NCBI GenBank assembly: GCA_012932295.1
Contig: JAAONU010000001.1
Location: forward strand, 7,091,104-7,155,103
DNA length: 64,000 nucleotides
Direction: 5' to 3'
Origin: Cyclina sinensis
Lineage: Eukaryota > Mollusca > Bivalvia > Venerida > Veneridae
In this document: in pieces, positions 1 to 12,928 of the stretch
Numbering within the stretch: position 1 is the stretch's first letter
How the letters are laid out: the number at the start of each line of letters is the position of its first letter
The notes under the pieces: model-generated
Told to the model about the DNA's origin: nothing
The model's input: only the letters and a program-made list of their open reading frames with translations
Databases searched by the model: none
Translations under genes and position numbers: made by a program

Positions 1-272
1 AACTTATGCTGTCTCATATGCTGTATGCATATGCATTATTGTGATTTTATTTATGTAAAAAAAATTGAAAGTTTTCTTTCTTCTCCTGTAAAGTTTTGGA
101 AAATTTAGTTATTACAGTGTTGCATTCAGTCCTCGATATGTGGGTTAGTAGCTTTAAAGTACATGGATATTTGCAATAATACAATAATAAAAAAAAATAA
201 AAAAAAGGAATAATAAATTGCAATTGTCATCTCTATGTTGACAATGATAGCAGTATTTGTATACAAGACATC

Positions 273-2482
273 ATGGATACAAATAAACTGGAAGCAGTAC
301 TAGATTCCAAGGATTCTGAGGCGATGACATTGGACAGACTTGGCATGGTGCTGAAGAGGATTTTTAATGTTGCATCAAAGCGAGAGTTGTTTGCTGGTAA
401 AAAGCAAGCACATTATCCTTTGAGATGGAAAAAAATTCTTCACAAGGAAGTAGTGCTTTTTCTACTGAGGATGTTATATTGCCTTTACCACCAGGCATTA
501 TATTGAAAAATGTTACTGACACAAGTGTAGTAGTGTTTTATGAGACTCCAGTGACAGTGAACAAAAATTCTGTAAATAAAGAAACTGTATTTGAGGAACA
601 GAAATTCTCTGAAAAATTCTCTGTTTTAGTTTACATACGGGAGACTCTTATTGACTTAAAACAACTTATGATTTCCGAGAAATATGAGTGAAACAGAGAA
701 GGTATTGCAACTGTATGTTTAGCAGTAAGAGCCATTATAATCTGTGAAGGTACAACTCTTGATGCAAAAAATCAGGTTGAAATGAAAGGAAATTACATGA
801 TTGAAACTATGAATAAAAGTAAAGAGGTAACTAAACTAGTAAGATCAAAATATTGTAAGCAAGCAGTTTCATTTATACATATGAAAGAACCTCAATGTAA
901 CTCCTGCAAAAGACAAGTAATAAAATATGTTGATAAAGTGCCTGCAAAAAGTGACATAGATACTATTAAAGATTTGATGCCTCAAGCTACAGAGGCTATG
1001 ATTACATTGGTTATGTCTCAAATAAAAACTTCCAAGAATGTTGACTCAAGGCAAAACAGGTGGGACAGACAAATTATGACCGAATGCCTAAATTGGTATT
1101 CCAGAAGTCCACTTAGTTATATTCAACTAAGGGAATCAGGATTACTATTACTTCCGTCACCTCAGATGATTTTACTTTACAAAAATAGTGTTGAGCATAC
1201 ACCAGGAATATCAAGACAAATTTTCTAATGGCTTGATCAGGAAGCTACCAGAATGAACATCCCTGAAACTTGAAGAGTTGGAGGTATTCTTACTGATGAA
1301 ATGTCAATTCAACAGAAGCTTGAAATACGGAAGTGTGGAAAGTCAATGGAAATGGTGGGATTTGTTGAAATGGGAGAAGAAAGTCAACACATCTCTGACC
1401 TTCGAGAAGGAAGAAAATCTAAAACATTAGGCACACATGTAATACAGTTTTTATTCCAAGGTATCAGTGGTTTTAGATTTCCTGTTGCTCGTTTTGTATT
1501 AGACCAAGTGAACGCATGTGATATTTTCATTCATTTTTGGGATTCTGTGAAAACATTGTCACTTTATGGTTATAAATGCAAGTACATTTATATGGATGGA
1601 GCAGTCAGTAATCGTTCCTTTATGTCTCTGCCCTTTAATGATGACAATATCATTCAAAGAATGAAATCACCAATGCCCTGTAATCCAACTTAAGAACTAA
1701 TTTTTATGATGGATCCTTCACATACATTTAAGAAAATAAGAAACAATTTGTTAAAAAGTGGCGATCATAAAAAATGTACAAGACTACTAACATTACCTCT
1801 GGTATAGAAATTCAGTGGCAAATGTGGATAGATTCATATTTATTGAGACAGAAAAAATCCAATACAAGTACACAGAATTCTAACTAATGAGCATTTATTC
1901 CCAAACCAATCAGAAAAAAATGAGAAATCAGCTTGCAGAAGATGTTTTAAACAAAGACATGCTGAATTTAATGTTATCATAACAGCAGTATTTAGGACCA
2001 AAGGGGGTAGTACTTGATGGTGCAGTAGAATTTCTACAGAACACATAAGTTCTCATTGAAATATTCAGAGACAGGCGTACCATGAATGGCTTCAATAATT
2101 TAAACATTACAAAACTAAATGCTGTTCAACAGTGGTTCTTTAACTGGCACCAGCAAACAAAATATTCAACATTTCTGATGTCAGCTCAGTGTCATGAAGA
2201 TTTAAAGTCATCAATCATTGGTTTTGTTGAACTGTGTAAATATATTTTTAAAAATATCCTGGCACCTCAATAGTACCTGCAATGATTAACTCTGATGCAA
2301 TTGAAAACAATTTCTGTCAACATCGTGGAAAGTTTAATGGTTTAAATACAAATCCTACTGCACTTCAGTACATTGAGAATAATAAATGGTGTTATTCTAG
2401 GACAATCAGCAATTTCAAAAAAAGTAATGCAAAAGCAGTTACTAAAATGACCCAAAATTGTGTTTCTCTACAAATAATCTAG
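273..2482 (+). pseudogene. P-element-like (THAP9-type) transposase, decayed
   Basis: The open segments 273-506, 425-691, 782-1228, 1301-1693, 2082-2273 and 2282-2482 read as one broken protein of the P-element/THAP9 transposase family. Visible family landmarks in order are: RWDRQIMTECLNWY followed by LPSPQM near 1060-1170; a TDEMSIQQKLEI segment (first acidic catalytic region) near 1290-1325; the DPSHTFKKIRNNLL segment near 1713-1755; a KMRNQLAEDVLNKDM segment near 1917-1970; and the C-terminal NSDAIENNFCQHRGKFNG followed by NPTALQY near 2285-2370. Segments 782-1228 and 1301-1693 share a frame and are separated only by TAA at 1226-1228 and a TGA near 1271. Further stops (1691-1693, ~1805, ~1980) and frame changes occur. 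I see no convincing THAP zinc finger at the 5' end. The normal role is cut-and-paste transposition; this copy cannot make a full protein. No terminal repeats were identified. Confidence 0.85.
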
Positions 2483-3537
2483 TGAGAAATCTGTCAAAGA
2501 AGCGCAAAGGTGAAACCTCGTCAAATCAGACAATAAAATGTATTCGTATGTAAATCAGCCTTTATAAATATTCAAGGCCAAGGAGATCCTTCAAAATCAA
2601 TGAAAACAAGTTTATTCATAAGAGATAATTTTAAGTGCTGTTTGTTTGTTTGTTTTACAGCACACAAACACAGTTTAGGTCATATGGCGCCAAAACCGGA
2701 AAGATGATTTGTGCTAACATCAGGAGATGCATAGACATGTATATTCGATCCAATTTTAGTTAGCTCTTACAATCACACAGAGATAAGCAATGGCTGCAAT
2801 TCCGATGCATCACTATTAAAAACAACCACAGGGTAGCATCTGTCATGCACAAGCCCCCTAGCACCGGGTTAAGCACTACATGAAATGGAGTCAACGCTCC
2901 ACAAGATCTGCCTATTATTTTTTGTGAAAGCCTGGTGGTTAGACAATATCTCAGTATATAAACAAGTCCACTTCCTGTTTTCCTAGAAAGGTACACAGTT
3001 TAAATATATAGGCTCTCAAGACATGTCACATGACAGGAAGTTACAGAAGCTTTTACTCTCACGACACAGTACACCTTAAATTGTATGGGCTTGCATGATA
3101 GTGATTTTGATAACACACTGTGAATATAAACTGTGGAAAATCTTGAAAGCAACTGACAAAAAAAATTTAAGAGGTGAACATTTTCTGAAAGTTTTTTGAA
3201 GTGTCTTAGTGAGAAATTATATCAAGTGCAATATATCTAATATGTCCTAGCACCAGCTTTACCTGTATTCAGTTATTGTCACTAAAAGTATTGGTTTCCA
3301 ATAAAGTTCAGGACCATGGATTAAAAAAATAACACTCTTCAAAAAGACCTTATAAACCTGCAGACCAAGTTTGAAGAAATGCACTACTTTGAAAGTGAAA
3401 CTATAAATAAAGTGTTTTTATCTATAAATTTTACTGATGGCTAAACATGTTACAACACAAAGTTATTGTTGGTTTCAATCTGTTTGTGAGAGGAAAACAA
3501 ATACTAATTTTAAAACTTTGAAGTTGTTTACCTTAAA
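2483..3537. other. Intergenic, nothing recognised
   Basis: This lies between the P-element relic and the PIF1-like relic. It is AT-rich and carries short open frames without recognisable motifs. A CACC/TTAAGCACT-containing stretch around 2840-2890 looks repeat-derived, but I could not assign it to a family. Confidence 0.4.
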
Positions 3538-5368
3538 CTACAACATGAAAAGTCCAGGCTCTGTTGGAATCCGCTGCTTGCTCAAGAAATCAAGCACTGT
3601 TGCTGATTGGGAAATAACAGCATTTTTTGTGAAGTTCACTACTCTCAAGTCATCAGGTGATTTCACCCTGCTCATCGCATCAGCTAACTGTCCCTGCTGA
3701 AAAATCTGTCTACGGTCAACTTAAACCCTGCAGATGTAAGTTTGAATTTTGCATTCATGCAACAACACTATATATAAATATATTTATTAATACTTTCTAT
3801 TTGTAATACTTTAATATTTAATGAAAGTTTCATATTTCAGGAAATTCCTATTTCTTATAAAGTTTAAAGTATAATTCTTAATTGACATAAGTTCATAATT
3901 GAAGTGAGAATAATGCTGATTCAACCTACCTATCGAGTGTCATTCCTTGAGCTTTATGAACAGTCATGGCATAACAGAGTTTTAATGGAATTTGATTCCT
4001 AACTGCTACATTTCTCTTTGTGGCTGGATCATATACTGAAAATTCAATGAAAAAACATATTGTTTAAATTTCAATGAATAAAAACTATAACCTCTGTAGA
4101 GCAACACCCTATGTAAGACATATATTTGGTTGTTGCTGAGAGATATTGGTCTACAGAGGTAACTTTTAATGTGATATCTACTTGGAACTGTTGTTGTGAG
4201 GAGGTAATTAATATACTGGCACTTTAAAGAGAATATTGTTTGTAGTTGATTTTGTACAAACACCGGTGCAGCATAGGAAATATTAAAAAAAAAAAACCCT
4301 TGAATTAGCAATAGTTTCACAAATTACATAAATACCTGCAAAATTCATCCTGGCTAATGTGGTAACCATGTCAAAGCATTGAAATCTGACAACCAGTTCC
4401 CCTACTCTTATATCTATCACTGTACCATGCAACACATTTACCATTCTGTCGGAGAGCTTTCGCAGTAGCATGTACCTGAAAGAGTTTGAAGCAAAAAGTT
4501 CATAAAACCATGATATAAAGTAAAAATTTGCATAGAAGAAATTCAATTGATAATCAAATTTTTTAAATTCTTAAGAAAATTTTACATAATCTTATATATT
4601 AATATTTATATTACTAGTACATTAATCTCAATTAATTATCAAAATAAAAATTGAACAGTATTTTTTTTTAAATTTTAATTAAGTACATTGAAAGTCGAAT
4701 ATATTATTTCAGTAAACTTACCTTTGCATTTTTTTAGCCACAACGTTTTTTTGAATAGTAAGAGTATCTAAATGTGTTCTTCTTCGTCATCAGTTGTCCT
4801 CTAATTCATAAATCTCTCCAGGAAGTCCCATAAGACAGTCCCTGTTGTACATGTCAGCCAGTATGTTTACACAGAATAATCGTGTGGTATCTACCATACT
4901 GATCAAAGGTCTACTAAGTTTCTTGACATACTTAAAAGTCTCTTCATCCACATCTCCTTTGGCAATGCTATGTACAACATTTATAAACTGGTTGCCTGTC
5001 TGTCTCATCACATCAGTTAAAATATGTAATGAACTGGGAATACATCAGACTGAAAGCTAAAGTCTCCAGCATCACAATATCGGGAGTTCTTTACAGGTGG
5101 AAGCTGTAAAAAGTCACCCACTAGTACTATTTGTACACCACCAAATAAACAACTTGAATGCCTTGAATGCCTCATAACCCTTTCCAACTTTTCCAACATA
5201 ACCTGACTGAACATGGACATTTCATCAATTACCAATATATCAGTCCGTCTCATTCTTTTTACAGCTTCCATGTAGTGGTCATCCAAGGTATCAATGAGAG
5301 CCATTATCTCCTGAGCTGTATATCTACCATCGCCTAAGCAACTCCATTTATGCACAGTCATAGCCTTG
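3538..5368 (-). pseudogene. PIF1-like DNA helicase, C-terminal two thirds, decayed
   Basis: PIF1 helicases are ATP-dependent 5'-3' DNA helicases. On the minus strand four exon-like blocks have good splice sites. 5368-4722 carries TVHKWSCLGDGRY, Walker B DILVIDEMSM, GGVQIVLVGDFLQLPPV and VMRQTGNQF. 4475-4336 carries YMLLRKLSDRMVN. 4035-3930 carries IPLKLCYAMTVHKAQGMTLD (helicase motif VI region). 3727-3538 carries GQLADAMSRVKSPDDLRVVNF and ends in TAG at 3540-3538. Disabling changes are an extra T in a T-run near 5012-5018 (frame change just before VMRQTGNQF), two tandem TGA codons near 4788, and an in-frame TAA at 3723-3721 where relatives have Glu (V-E-V-D). No upstream exon with the Walker A GxxGxGK(S/T) is visible before the next repeats. 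It could derive from a cellular PIF1 expansion or a transposon-borne helicase; the introns argue against a simple Helitron copy. Confidence 0.82.
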
Positions 5369-5547
5369 AATGTCTAAAATGATATCAGTTAACATCCATT
5401 AAAAATCATGTTATACAACAATATGTACTGCAAATAAAATTTCCAGAATATTACAAATTACAAAGCTATCAAACATGATTTAATTAAAACATATTTTTAC
5501 ATTAAATTTTATTCAGTAAGTGTTAGAAAATACTAAGGACTTCTCTA

Positions 5548-5930
5548 GGGCTGTCAATGAATATCACAATATCGATATTCATCATCCGATACAATATCGA
5601 TACAATTTAAAATTTACTTATTTCTGTTTGTGAATATACCTCTCTATTTTGCCTAATAAGAGAAGTCACTTTTTTCCAGTTTTCTTGGCTAACTTGAATT
5701 TTAAACTCCATTTTCAAATGTCAGTGACAAAAATAACAGAAAACGCAAACTTTCTGTTATATTGTAGTATTTGTAATGTCTAATACAAGCATGCATGGCA
5801 CCATGATCCCAATTTATGACAAATATTTAAATGTTTTTCATTGTATCTACTATCAAAGTCGATATATCGATATATCGTCGACATTTGTCTCTCGATATAT
5901 CGATACAAAATTTTCCATCATTGACAGCCG
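5548..5930. mobile_element. Short TIR element, hAT-like MITE
   Basis: The ends are inverted copies: GGGCTGTCAATGA at 5548-5560 and TCATTGACAGCC at 5918-5929. The interior contains nested ATCGATATATCGAT palindromes at both ends and no coding potential. A terminus starting (CA/TA)GGGCTGTCAA is typical of hAT-superfamily non-autonomous elements. The flanks share CTAG but no clean 8-bp duplication is visible. Confidence 0.6.
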
Positions 5931-6244
5931 CTAGACTTTTCACTGGTACGGAGGGAAGGTTAAAGCTGTTTCATTAAGCAACTGAATTAACATTGGAATG
6001 ATATTAATGATTATGACACTGTATCACACATAATAAAACATGGCACTGCACAATTACTGTTATTCAAAAAAATTTGAACGTCTGAGTTGTGGTTCAATCA
6101 ACAATAAAAAGTAAATATGTATGTAAACCAAATTAACGAATGATTGTGTAACTTATCATTTATAAGTAGGGGTGTCACGGTTTGCAAAAATGTTAATCGT
6201 TTAAAGGGCGACTTAATAACCGTGTTAAACATTTACAACTGTTA
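5931..6244. other. Spacer, nothing recognised
   Basis: AT-rich spacer between the MITE and the palindromic repeat cluster. I see no gene or motif in it. Confidence 0.4.
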
Positions 6245-7672
6245 CAACACTAGCAGAATAGCAGAATGGCAGAACAACTTTTCAAAATGAGGTCTATTAG
6301 GGTTTTATAGATATCTACACAAATTTACCTTTCGTCTGTCTGTCCGTCATTCCATCTGTTCTGCTATTCTTCTGGAGTTGTTCTGCTATTCTGCTAACTT
6401 CACACAGACAAAACATACAACAGTATACGTTCAGTTGATGAAAATTGATATAAGGATTCATGGTAACATGGAAATTACGAAAGTTAATTTGCTTTCATCC
6501 GCGTATTAAATTTCTGGTTGCTATGGTAACAGAAAAAGTAAAAATACGGCATCAACAGATGGATCTTTTTATCACTGAAAACGTATACGAGCTAGGTTAT
6601 TGAAAATTAGTTTATATTAAATAGATCGAAATATGGAAAAAATTCGTCTGACTTGTCCCTCTGGTTCGTGAAATAGATCTTTCAGCCAACAGAGGAACTT
6701 AAAACAAAATTAAAAAAAAAAAAACAAGGAGAAAAACTTCAGCAAAATAGTAGAACAAGTCGAGCACATTGGCAGACTCACATTTATCTGTTGAATGAAA
6801 AAACTTCAGCAGAATAGCAGGATGGCAGACAATCCAGCAGAGTAGCAGAACAACTCCAGCAGAATAGCAGAATGGCAGAATAGCAGAACAACTCTAGCAG
6901 AATGGCAGAACAACTCCAGCAGAATAGCAGAATGACAGAACAACTTTTCAAAAAGACAAAAAGTCTATTAGAGTTTTATAGATATCTACCAAAGTTTACC
7001 TTCCGTCTGTCTGTCCGTCTTTCCGTCTGTTCGTCTGATTGTCCGGAAAACTGGACCTCGCGAAAACTTAAAACCGTATAAGTTAAATTGATGAAAATTG
7101 ACATATGGATACATAGTAACATGAAAATTATGAAAGTTAATTTGCTTTTATCCGCGTATCAAAGTTCTGGTTGCTGAAACAGTAAAAAGTACGGCATTAA
7201 CAGATGAATCTTTTTATCACTGAAAACGTATACGAGCTTAGTTACTGAAAATAAGTTTAAAAAGATCGAAATATGGAAATAATGTGTTTGACTTGTCCCT
7301 CTGATTCGTGTCATAGGTCTATCAGCCAACAACGGACAGATAGACGGAAGGTAAAGTATGGTAGATATCTATAAAACTCTATTAGACTTTTTGTGTCGCT
7401 TTTTCGATGAAACGGCGATACATTGGGATCGCTTTGTCCGTCGGTCCGTCGCAAAAACTTTACGTTGGCTATAACTTTGCCATTTCATAACAACTGCTAT
7501 TCTGCTGGAGTTGTTCTGCTATTCTGCCATTCTGATATTCTGCTGGAATTGTTCTGCTATTCTGCTATTCTGATGGAGTTGTTCTGCTATTCTGCTGGAG
7601 TTGTTCTGCTATTCTGCCATTCTGCTATTCTTCTGGAGTTGTTCTGCTATTCTGCTAACTTCACACAGACAA
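6245..7672. repeat. Palindromic cluster of AGCAGAATAGCAGAA repeats and GTCTGTCCGTC modules
   Basis: Tandem units of about 30 bp (AGCAGAATAGCAGAATGGC plus AGAACAACTCC) lie on the plus strand at 6250-6275 and 6830-6945. Their reverse complement (TATTCTGCTGGAGTTGTTC) lies at 6361-6400 and 7495-7660. A ~350-bp module (GTCTATTAGRGTTTTATAG, then ACCTTYCGTCTGTCTGTCC, onward to TGACTTGTCCCTCTG) is present as direct copies at about 6283-6680 and 6963-7320. Its start is repeated in inverted orientation at about 7325-7395. The apparent open frame 7423-7680 is a by-product of the repeat period and is not called as a gene. Confidence 0.8.
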
Positions 7673-10600
7673 AACAATAAGCTTTCTCAAAACAGATTCC
7701 ATCATCTGTCAACCCACAGTTATCTCATGCTCTCAATGGTGCGCTGATTTGGCCATATTTTATTAAGATTTCGTTTTGCTTGCTACCAGAGACTATTCTA
7801 CAATTAGTTGTCGAAAGAATAGACGATCTTGATCCCCATGTCAAGCAGACGACTATCTTCAAGCTGGATTAGAGTAGATTCTAAATGATTCTAAACGGCG
7901 ATGGACCTCTACAGATCAGAAATCATTAAACAACCAAAGAACCTCAGTCTGTAAAGCAGTGGGGCGAAACAGGCGGCGACGATAAAATGTTTCATTTGTT
8001 TAAGGATTCCGTTTTCAGTTATAACGATTTGTTATTTCGTGTTATTATGTAGTCTAATCTCGTAATAAGTACATTACTTCGATTTACGAAACACTATTTC
8101 ATTAACTTGAGGTAACATGTTTTAACAAAACAATGTTTTTACACAAGATGAATTTGATACGAACATTTCAAATGTTACTTAGAGAGCAGAAATGTACATT
8201 GATTGATAAAATCCGTCTCTATCAGTTTGGACTGTAAGAGGTTTAGTTCGCGCAATATTTTAAAACATGTGTGCAGACAGGCTCTTTTATTTGTTTAATT
8301 TAATTCTGTTGATGGATTAACCCTCGAATATGCGCCACGTGGTGTTTAAAAAAATCATATTAACAACTACGGCTATTATTGTTTTAATATTTACCAAGCG
8401 TTCACAAAAAGAATTTTGTTGCTCAATGATGAAATAGCAATAAGAGTATCAAATTACATCTTTTATTAGTAAAACATCTTGTCTTCGGTTATTCAAGAAG
8501 TTCAGGCTAAGTTTTATCCTAATATACAGTGTATTTCTTGAAAAAAGTATGTCAGTGATTAGTAGTTGTTTTTAAAAAATACATCTCAGACGCTTTTAAG
8601 ATCTGAATTATTTAAGTATAGGTAAATGGTCTAAAATAGAAAGGCACTGTTTAACTTTACACGCCTCCAAATTTAAACACTTGCTGGCATGACACATTTT
8701 AAAGCTACAGTCTTTTTATGTGTTCAAAAATCTTATCTCTTATAAATACATTCATAAAAGGATAACACGATTTGTCCTTAAAATGATTCAAGTGACGACA
8801 TATAGCGACGAAACTATAGCTTGTATTTGTATTGTTTCAATGGATAAGTTTAAAGTTAAACTTGTCAAAATGAATCCTAATATTTCTAATTCAATGTTAG
8901 CTGATACTTGTCCTGAGAATAACATTACAAATTTGATTACTCAATAGTCTCGTTGCTCCCATTGAGTGAAATTGCATAATTATGGAGACATGGTGAAAAT
9001 TATGAATGGCCCAGTCATAAATTCAATTTACATCAATATTGGAAGCCTGAATGGTATATTTTCATTTATATATGTGTCACAGAGGAATCCAGTTTCTGAT
9101 ACATCTAATTCACATGATAATTGAATTGTTACTGTGTTTCGAGCATTTATCTTGCCTGGCATGCATCATAGTCATTTTGAACTGTAATATAATTTCAAAG
9201 AAACAGAAACTTTTAATGCTTTTAAGATTTAAAACGTTAGCTTTTCTTTCGAAAGGTTATTTGATCAAAGCTGCAGACATTTACTATTTGTATCTTTAAG
9301 TCATTTATTCTGACTAAAGCATCCAGTTTATTTACAATAATCTATAAATGTCCTGAGAGTTGAACTATATGCTGCAGAGTGGTAAACTGACTGTTGCCAG
9401 CATGGCCGCTATGACATGAACTGCTGTGATGAAAAACTCCGTTGTGTCACAAGCTTACTTCTTAATGATTTAACTTTAATCCACCCACTGACGAATGTTT
9501 ACAATATTGGTCTTCAGTACAAGGCAATTTTCTTACATTGAATCGAAAATACAGGTCAGTTTGAATGAAATTGTCCAGAGATCAGTACTCAAATATATGT
9601 CCCGAATGTGCTTTGACCATGCATTTGACTGGGTTAAACTGGAATTCCGTCTGGTTACGAACTACTTTTGATAACCTGATCTTAACTTCAGTCATGAATA
9701 TGTTATACAAGTCCATTCAAGTAAGACACGACGTGTCGTTTATAGATTTTACATATCTGATAAGCAATAATCGACAGTCCTAAAAAGTAGGATCAAAGAC
9801 CGTCAGAAGAGCATATTGCTGCCATTCTTAAAGCGATTTCTACATGCAGAAACTTTAAATCTCCTGAGTATTTGTGAAAATTTTAATAAAACGTAAACAC
9901 AGGGATTGGATGTCAAAAAGTCTGTTTTCCTAATCAGTATTATGTTTTACTGGTCATTAAGACTTGTCAACAGTGTACTTTTGTATATTCTACATAACGA
10001 TCCCTGGACAAATTTAGGGAATCGTGTTTGTAAGTACTTATACAACGAAATAGCATAATTACAATAAGTACATTGCTATAAATATTCTAAAGAGCATTGT
10101 TTTGGCAGGTTGTTCCTGACTTTGATACTGTAGTCATGTTCAAAGGTTCGAACCAAAGTGAATCGAACTCTCACTGGTCTAACTAAAAAGTGTTAAATGA
10201 AACAATCAATTAGTTATTGAACACAAACTCTATTGATTTTAGTGCATGCTTTATCAAGCTTCTCAAAGATTGTCGAATTGGCATCAAATGTACAAATGTC
10301 ACTATCATGGTCAAAATTTGTGTTTCAGGCTAACAAGATAGTAACAACATGTATTAACTAAAGTTTTTTTACTAGCGTGGTGTGTGGTATTCCTAACATA
10401 TGCTAATACACTGTTTCCACTTTTACTCTTACCAGAATTTCTTTCAAAAGCTCAGATCTTTTTCAAAATGTAACCAGACAGGCTGAATACTTGTTTTGTG
10501 ACAGTTCGGTATCAGTTTAACTCAGAATAGTCAAAAAAGTATAACTCAGTTTTCCCATCATTCAAGATAGAAAGAAAGACAATCGAATACTGCACTCTAA

Positions 10601-11030
10601 TGAACATGTATTATTTTGCTACACAAAGTGAAGTTTACATATTGTCTTTAAATCGTGACTGGATGTCCATTTATGGCTGTTAACTTTAATTTACTCAAGT
10701 GTAGTTGATAAGAATTTCGGTCAATCACTTGAGACATTGTCCTTTTATTGAACCTAAACGTGTTTTTTTTTTCAAATGAGAAAAATAAGTTTTCAATCTA
10801 CTATCACAATACATGTTTTTTTTTAAGATCTTTAGGGATATTGAGAAATGGTTCCGAGTATAAAAAATACGGAACACTTAAGATCAGTTACCTTTGTAAC
10901 GGCCGAATCACTAGCTGTATTTAACTTATTGATACGGAACGTTACACTGCCAAATACTTTTACAACTTAAACATAACAGTTATTTCATACATTTTTCTCT
11001 ACCATTGTAACAGTAGTAAGTAAAATACAA
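7673..11030. other. Intergenic, no supported gene
   Basis: About 3.3 kb of AT-rich DNA. Short open frames occur (for example 8720-8947, 9051-9299 and 9565-9783), but none shows a recognised domain, a signal peptide plus splice pattern, or a codon bias unlike background. No tRNA or terminal repeat was identified. Confidence 0.4.
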
Positions 11031-12240
11031 CAAGAAATGTGTCACAGACACGAATGCTCCCCAAAAAAGGCAATGGTCACAGTCATGGTATCTTATAACT
11101 TGATGTTACCTTGATCATTTATGCAAAAAAAAGCAGTCAGTGGAAACTAGAATTGCCACTGTACTGGCGCCAATACCCCCGCATGCCGCTTTTTCAGTAG
11201 GGTATTAATATATGGGAACATGTTACTTCATGCTCCGGACTAAAATAATGAATGAAATATTAAAAGGGCAATAATTACAAAATAATGCAAAAAAGTGTTA
11301 CGGTTCTTGGGCACTGCGCTTCCTCTCAATGAGATCTATTTATCTATGTAGTTTCGAGCTGATACCTTCAAAAGTGTTTTAGTTATGTCCCGGACAAACA
11401 AAACCCAACAGCTCCAAAATTATGCAAAAGATAGTTATGGTCCTTACATACTGCACTTCTCCTTAATGAGATCTATTTATCTACGAAGCTTCAAAATGAT
11501 ATCTCCAACGCTTTTTGAGTTATGCCCCGAACAAAAATTAAGAATGAAACATTTCAAGGAGCAATAATTCCAAAATAATGGTAAAAAGAGATATGGTTCT
11601 TAAACAGTGCACTTCTCCTCAATGAAATCTATCTATAAATATTCGAGTTGATACCTCCAATACTTTTTGAGTTATGTTCCGAACATAAAATCAAGTATGA
11701 ACATTTTCAAAGGGAAATAATTCCAAAATTCTGCCAAAAAAAGAGTTATGGTTTCTAGGCTCTGCTCTTTTTCTTAATAAGAGCTATTGAAGTTTCAAGT
11801 TGATATCTCCAATAGTTTTTGAGTTATGTCCTGGACAAAAATTAAGTATGAAAAATTCAAAGGGCATAATTCAGAACATTTTATTCCAACTGAAAATTCC
11901 TAGCACTATGCACAACTAGGCTTCATAAAAATCACTTCTGTGAAGGTTTCATTAAAATCCAATCAGTGGTGTTTGAGAAGAAGTGCGCACAAGATCATAA
12001 TCTACAGAGCATTTGTATAAACATTCAAAGGGCAATAATTCAGGAACTATTATTCCAAATAAAAAATCCAAATACTATGCACAGCTAGGCATCATGACAA
12101 TTACTTCTGTGAAGGCTTTCATTCAAATCCAACCAGTGGTTTTTGAGTTGAAGCGCGGACAAGATTGTCGGATGGACAGACGGGCGGAAGGATGGAAAGA
12201 CAGTGCGATTACGATATGCCGCCCTTCGGGGGCATTAAAA
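11031..12240 (+). repeat. Modular dispersed repeat, about 1.2 kb
   Basis: It begins near CAAGAAATGTGTCACAGACA and ends near ATATGCCGCCCTTCGGGGGC. Inside, a ~150-200 bp module is repeated about six times (near 11260, 11390, 11560, 11700, 11860 and 12030). Each module has the pieces AGGGCAATAATTCCAAAAT, GTTATGGTTCTT, CTCAATGAGATCTAT and TTTTTGAGTTATGTCC. It closes with a GGATGGACAGACGGGCGGAAGG segment. The architecture looks like an intact non-autonomous clam repeat. Apparent open frames at 11385-11567 and 12013-12312 are parts of it. Confidence 0.75.
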
Positions 12241-12653
12241 GAGAGCCTTGGTGGTCTTTATCGCTTTCCTGAGTCACTTTCGCCTTATAAAAAACTTAAT
12301 GATAAAATATAAACCGTCATATATACTCAATTGTTGACCCCCTGTAACTTAGTTTCAGTCTTGTAACTGTGATTATGAAGACAAAAGATTATAAAAAAAA
12401 AACATTCTTTCAAGCAGATTTCTTAGATCTTGAGTAAATAATGTGACCTCTAGAATTTTAACGTCTTTCAACAGAGATCTGAGCTGATGATCTTGTTTTC
12501 GAACCAATGTAATTCAGTTCCGTCTTCACGAAACACATTATCAATACAGATACCCTGAGCAAGCCACGGACGTCAGATTACCAATTCTCACACTTAGCAA
12601 AGAAACGTAAATTCTAGACAGATGTTAGTAAGTCACTTCCTTACATATTTACT

Positions 12654-12928
12654 GCCGGCCCGGCTAGCTCAATCGGTAGAGCATTGGATTGTCTATCTTG
12701 ACGATTCCGGTTCAGTCCCCATCAGGGCCGGCGAAATTTCTCCATGACAATTGATCTATAGGTCATTTGTCCATCACCTCTGAAGCAAGTGAGGATGTAG
12801 TCAGTCACTTGCGGAGAAATTGGTTAGTAAACTGGATGGATACCCAGGAACACTGTTTAGGTGGACTCACCTCCGGGATATGACATAGCTTGTTAAACTG
12901 GCGTTAAACCCCAATAAAATTAAACCAA
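12654..12928 (+). mobile_element. tRNA-derived SINE
   Basis: The head resembles a tRNA gene with an A box (TAGCTCAATCGG, 12665-12676) and a B box (GGTTCAGTCCCC, 12709-12720), spaced as in RNA polymerase III promoters. The GCCGGCC/GGGCCGGC ends of the head would pair as an acceptor-like stem. It is followed by a ~200-bp unrelated body and a tail ending GGCGTTAAACCCCAATAAAA. That composition marks a SINE, not a functional tRNA. It could belong to the molluscan V-SINE (RUDI-like) or Meta-SINE group; the family name is inference. Confidence 0.75.

Noticed and set aside
12654..12735. Functional tRNA gene
   Set aside because: The A and B boxes are present, but the anticodon arm does not fold convincingly and the sequence runs into a SINE body and tail.
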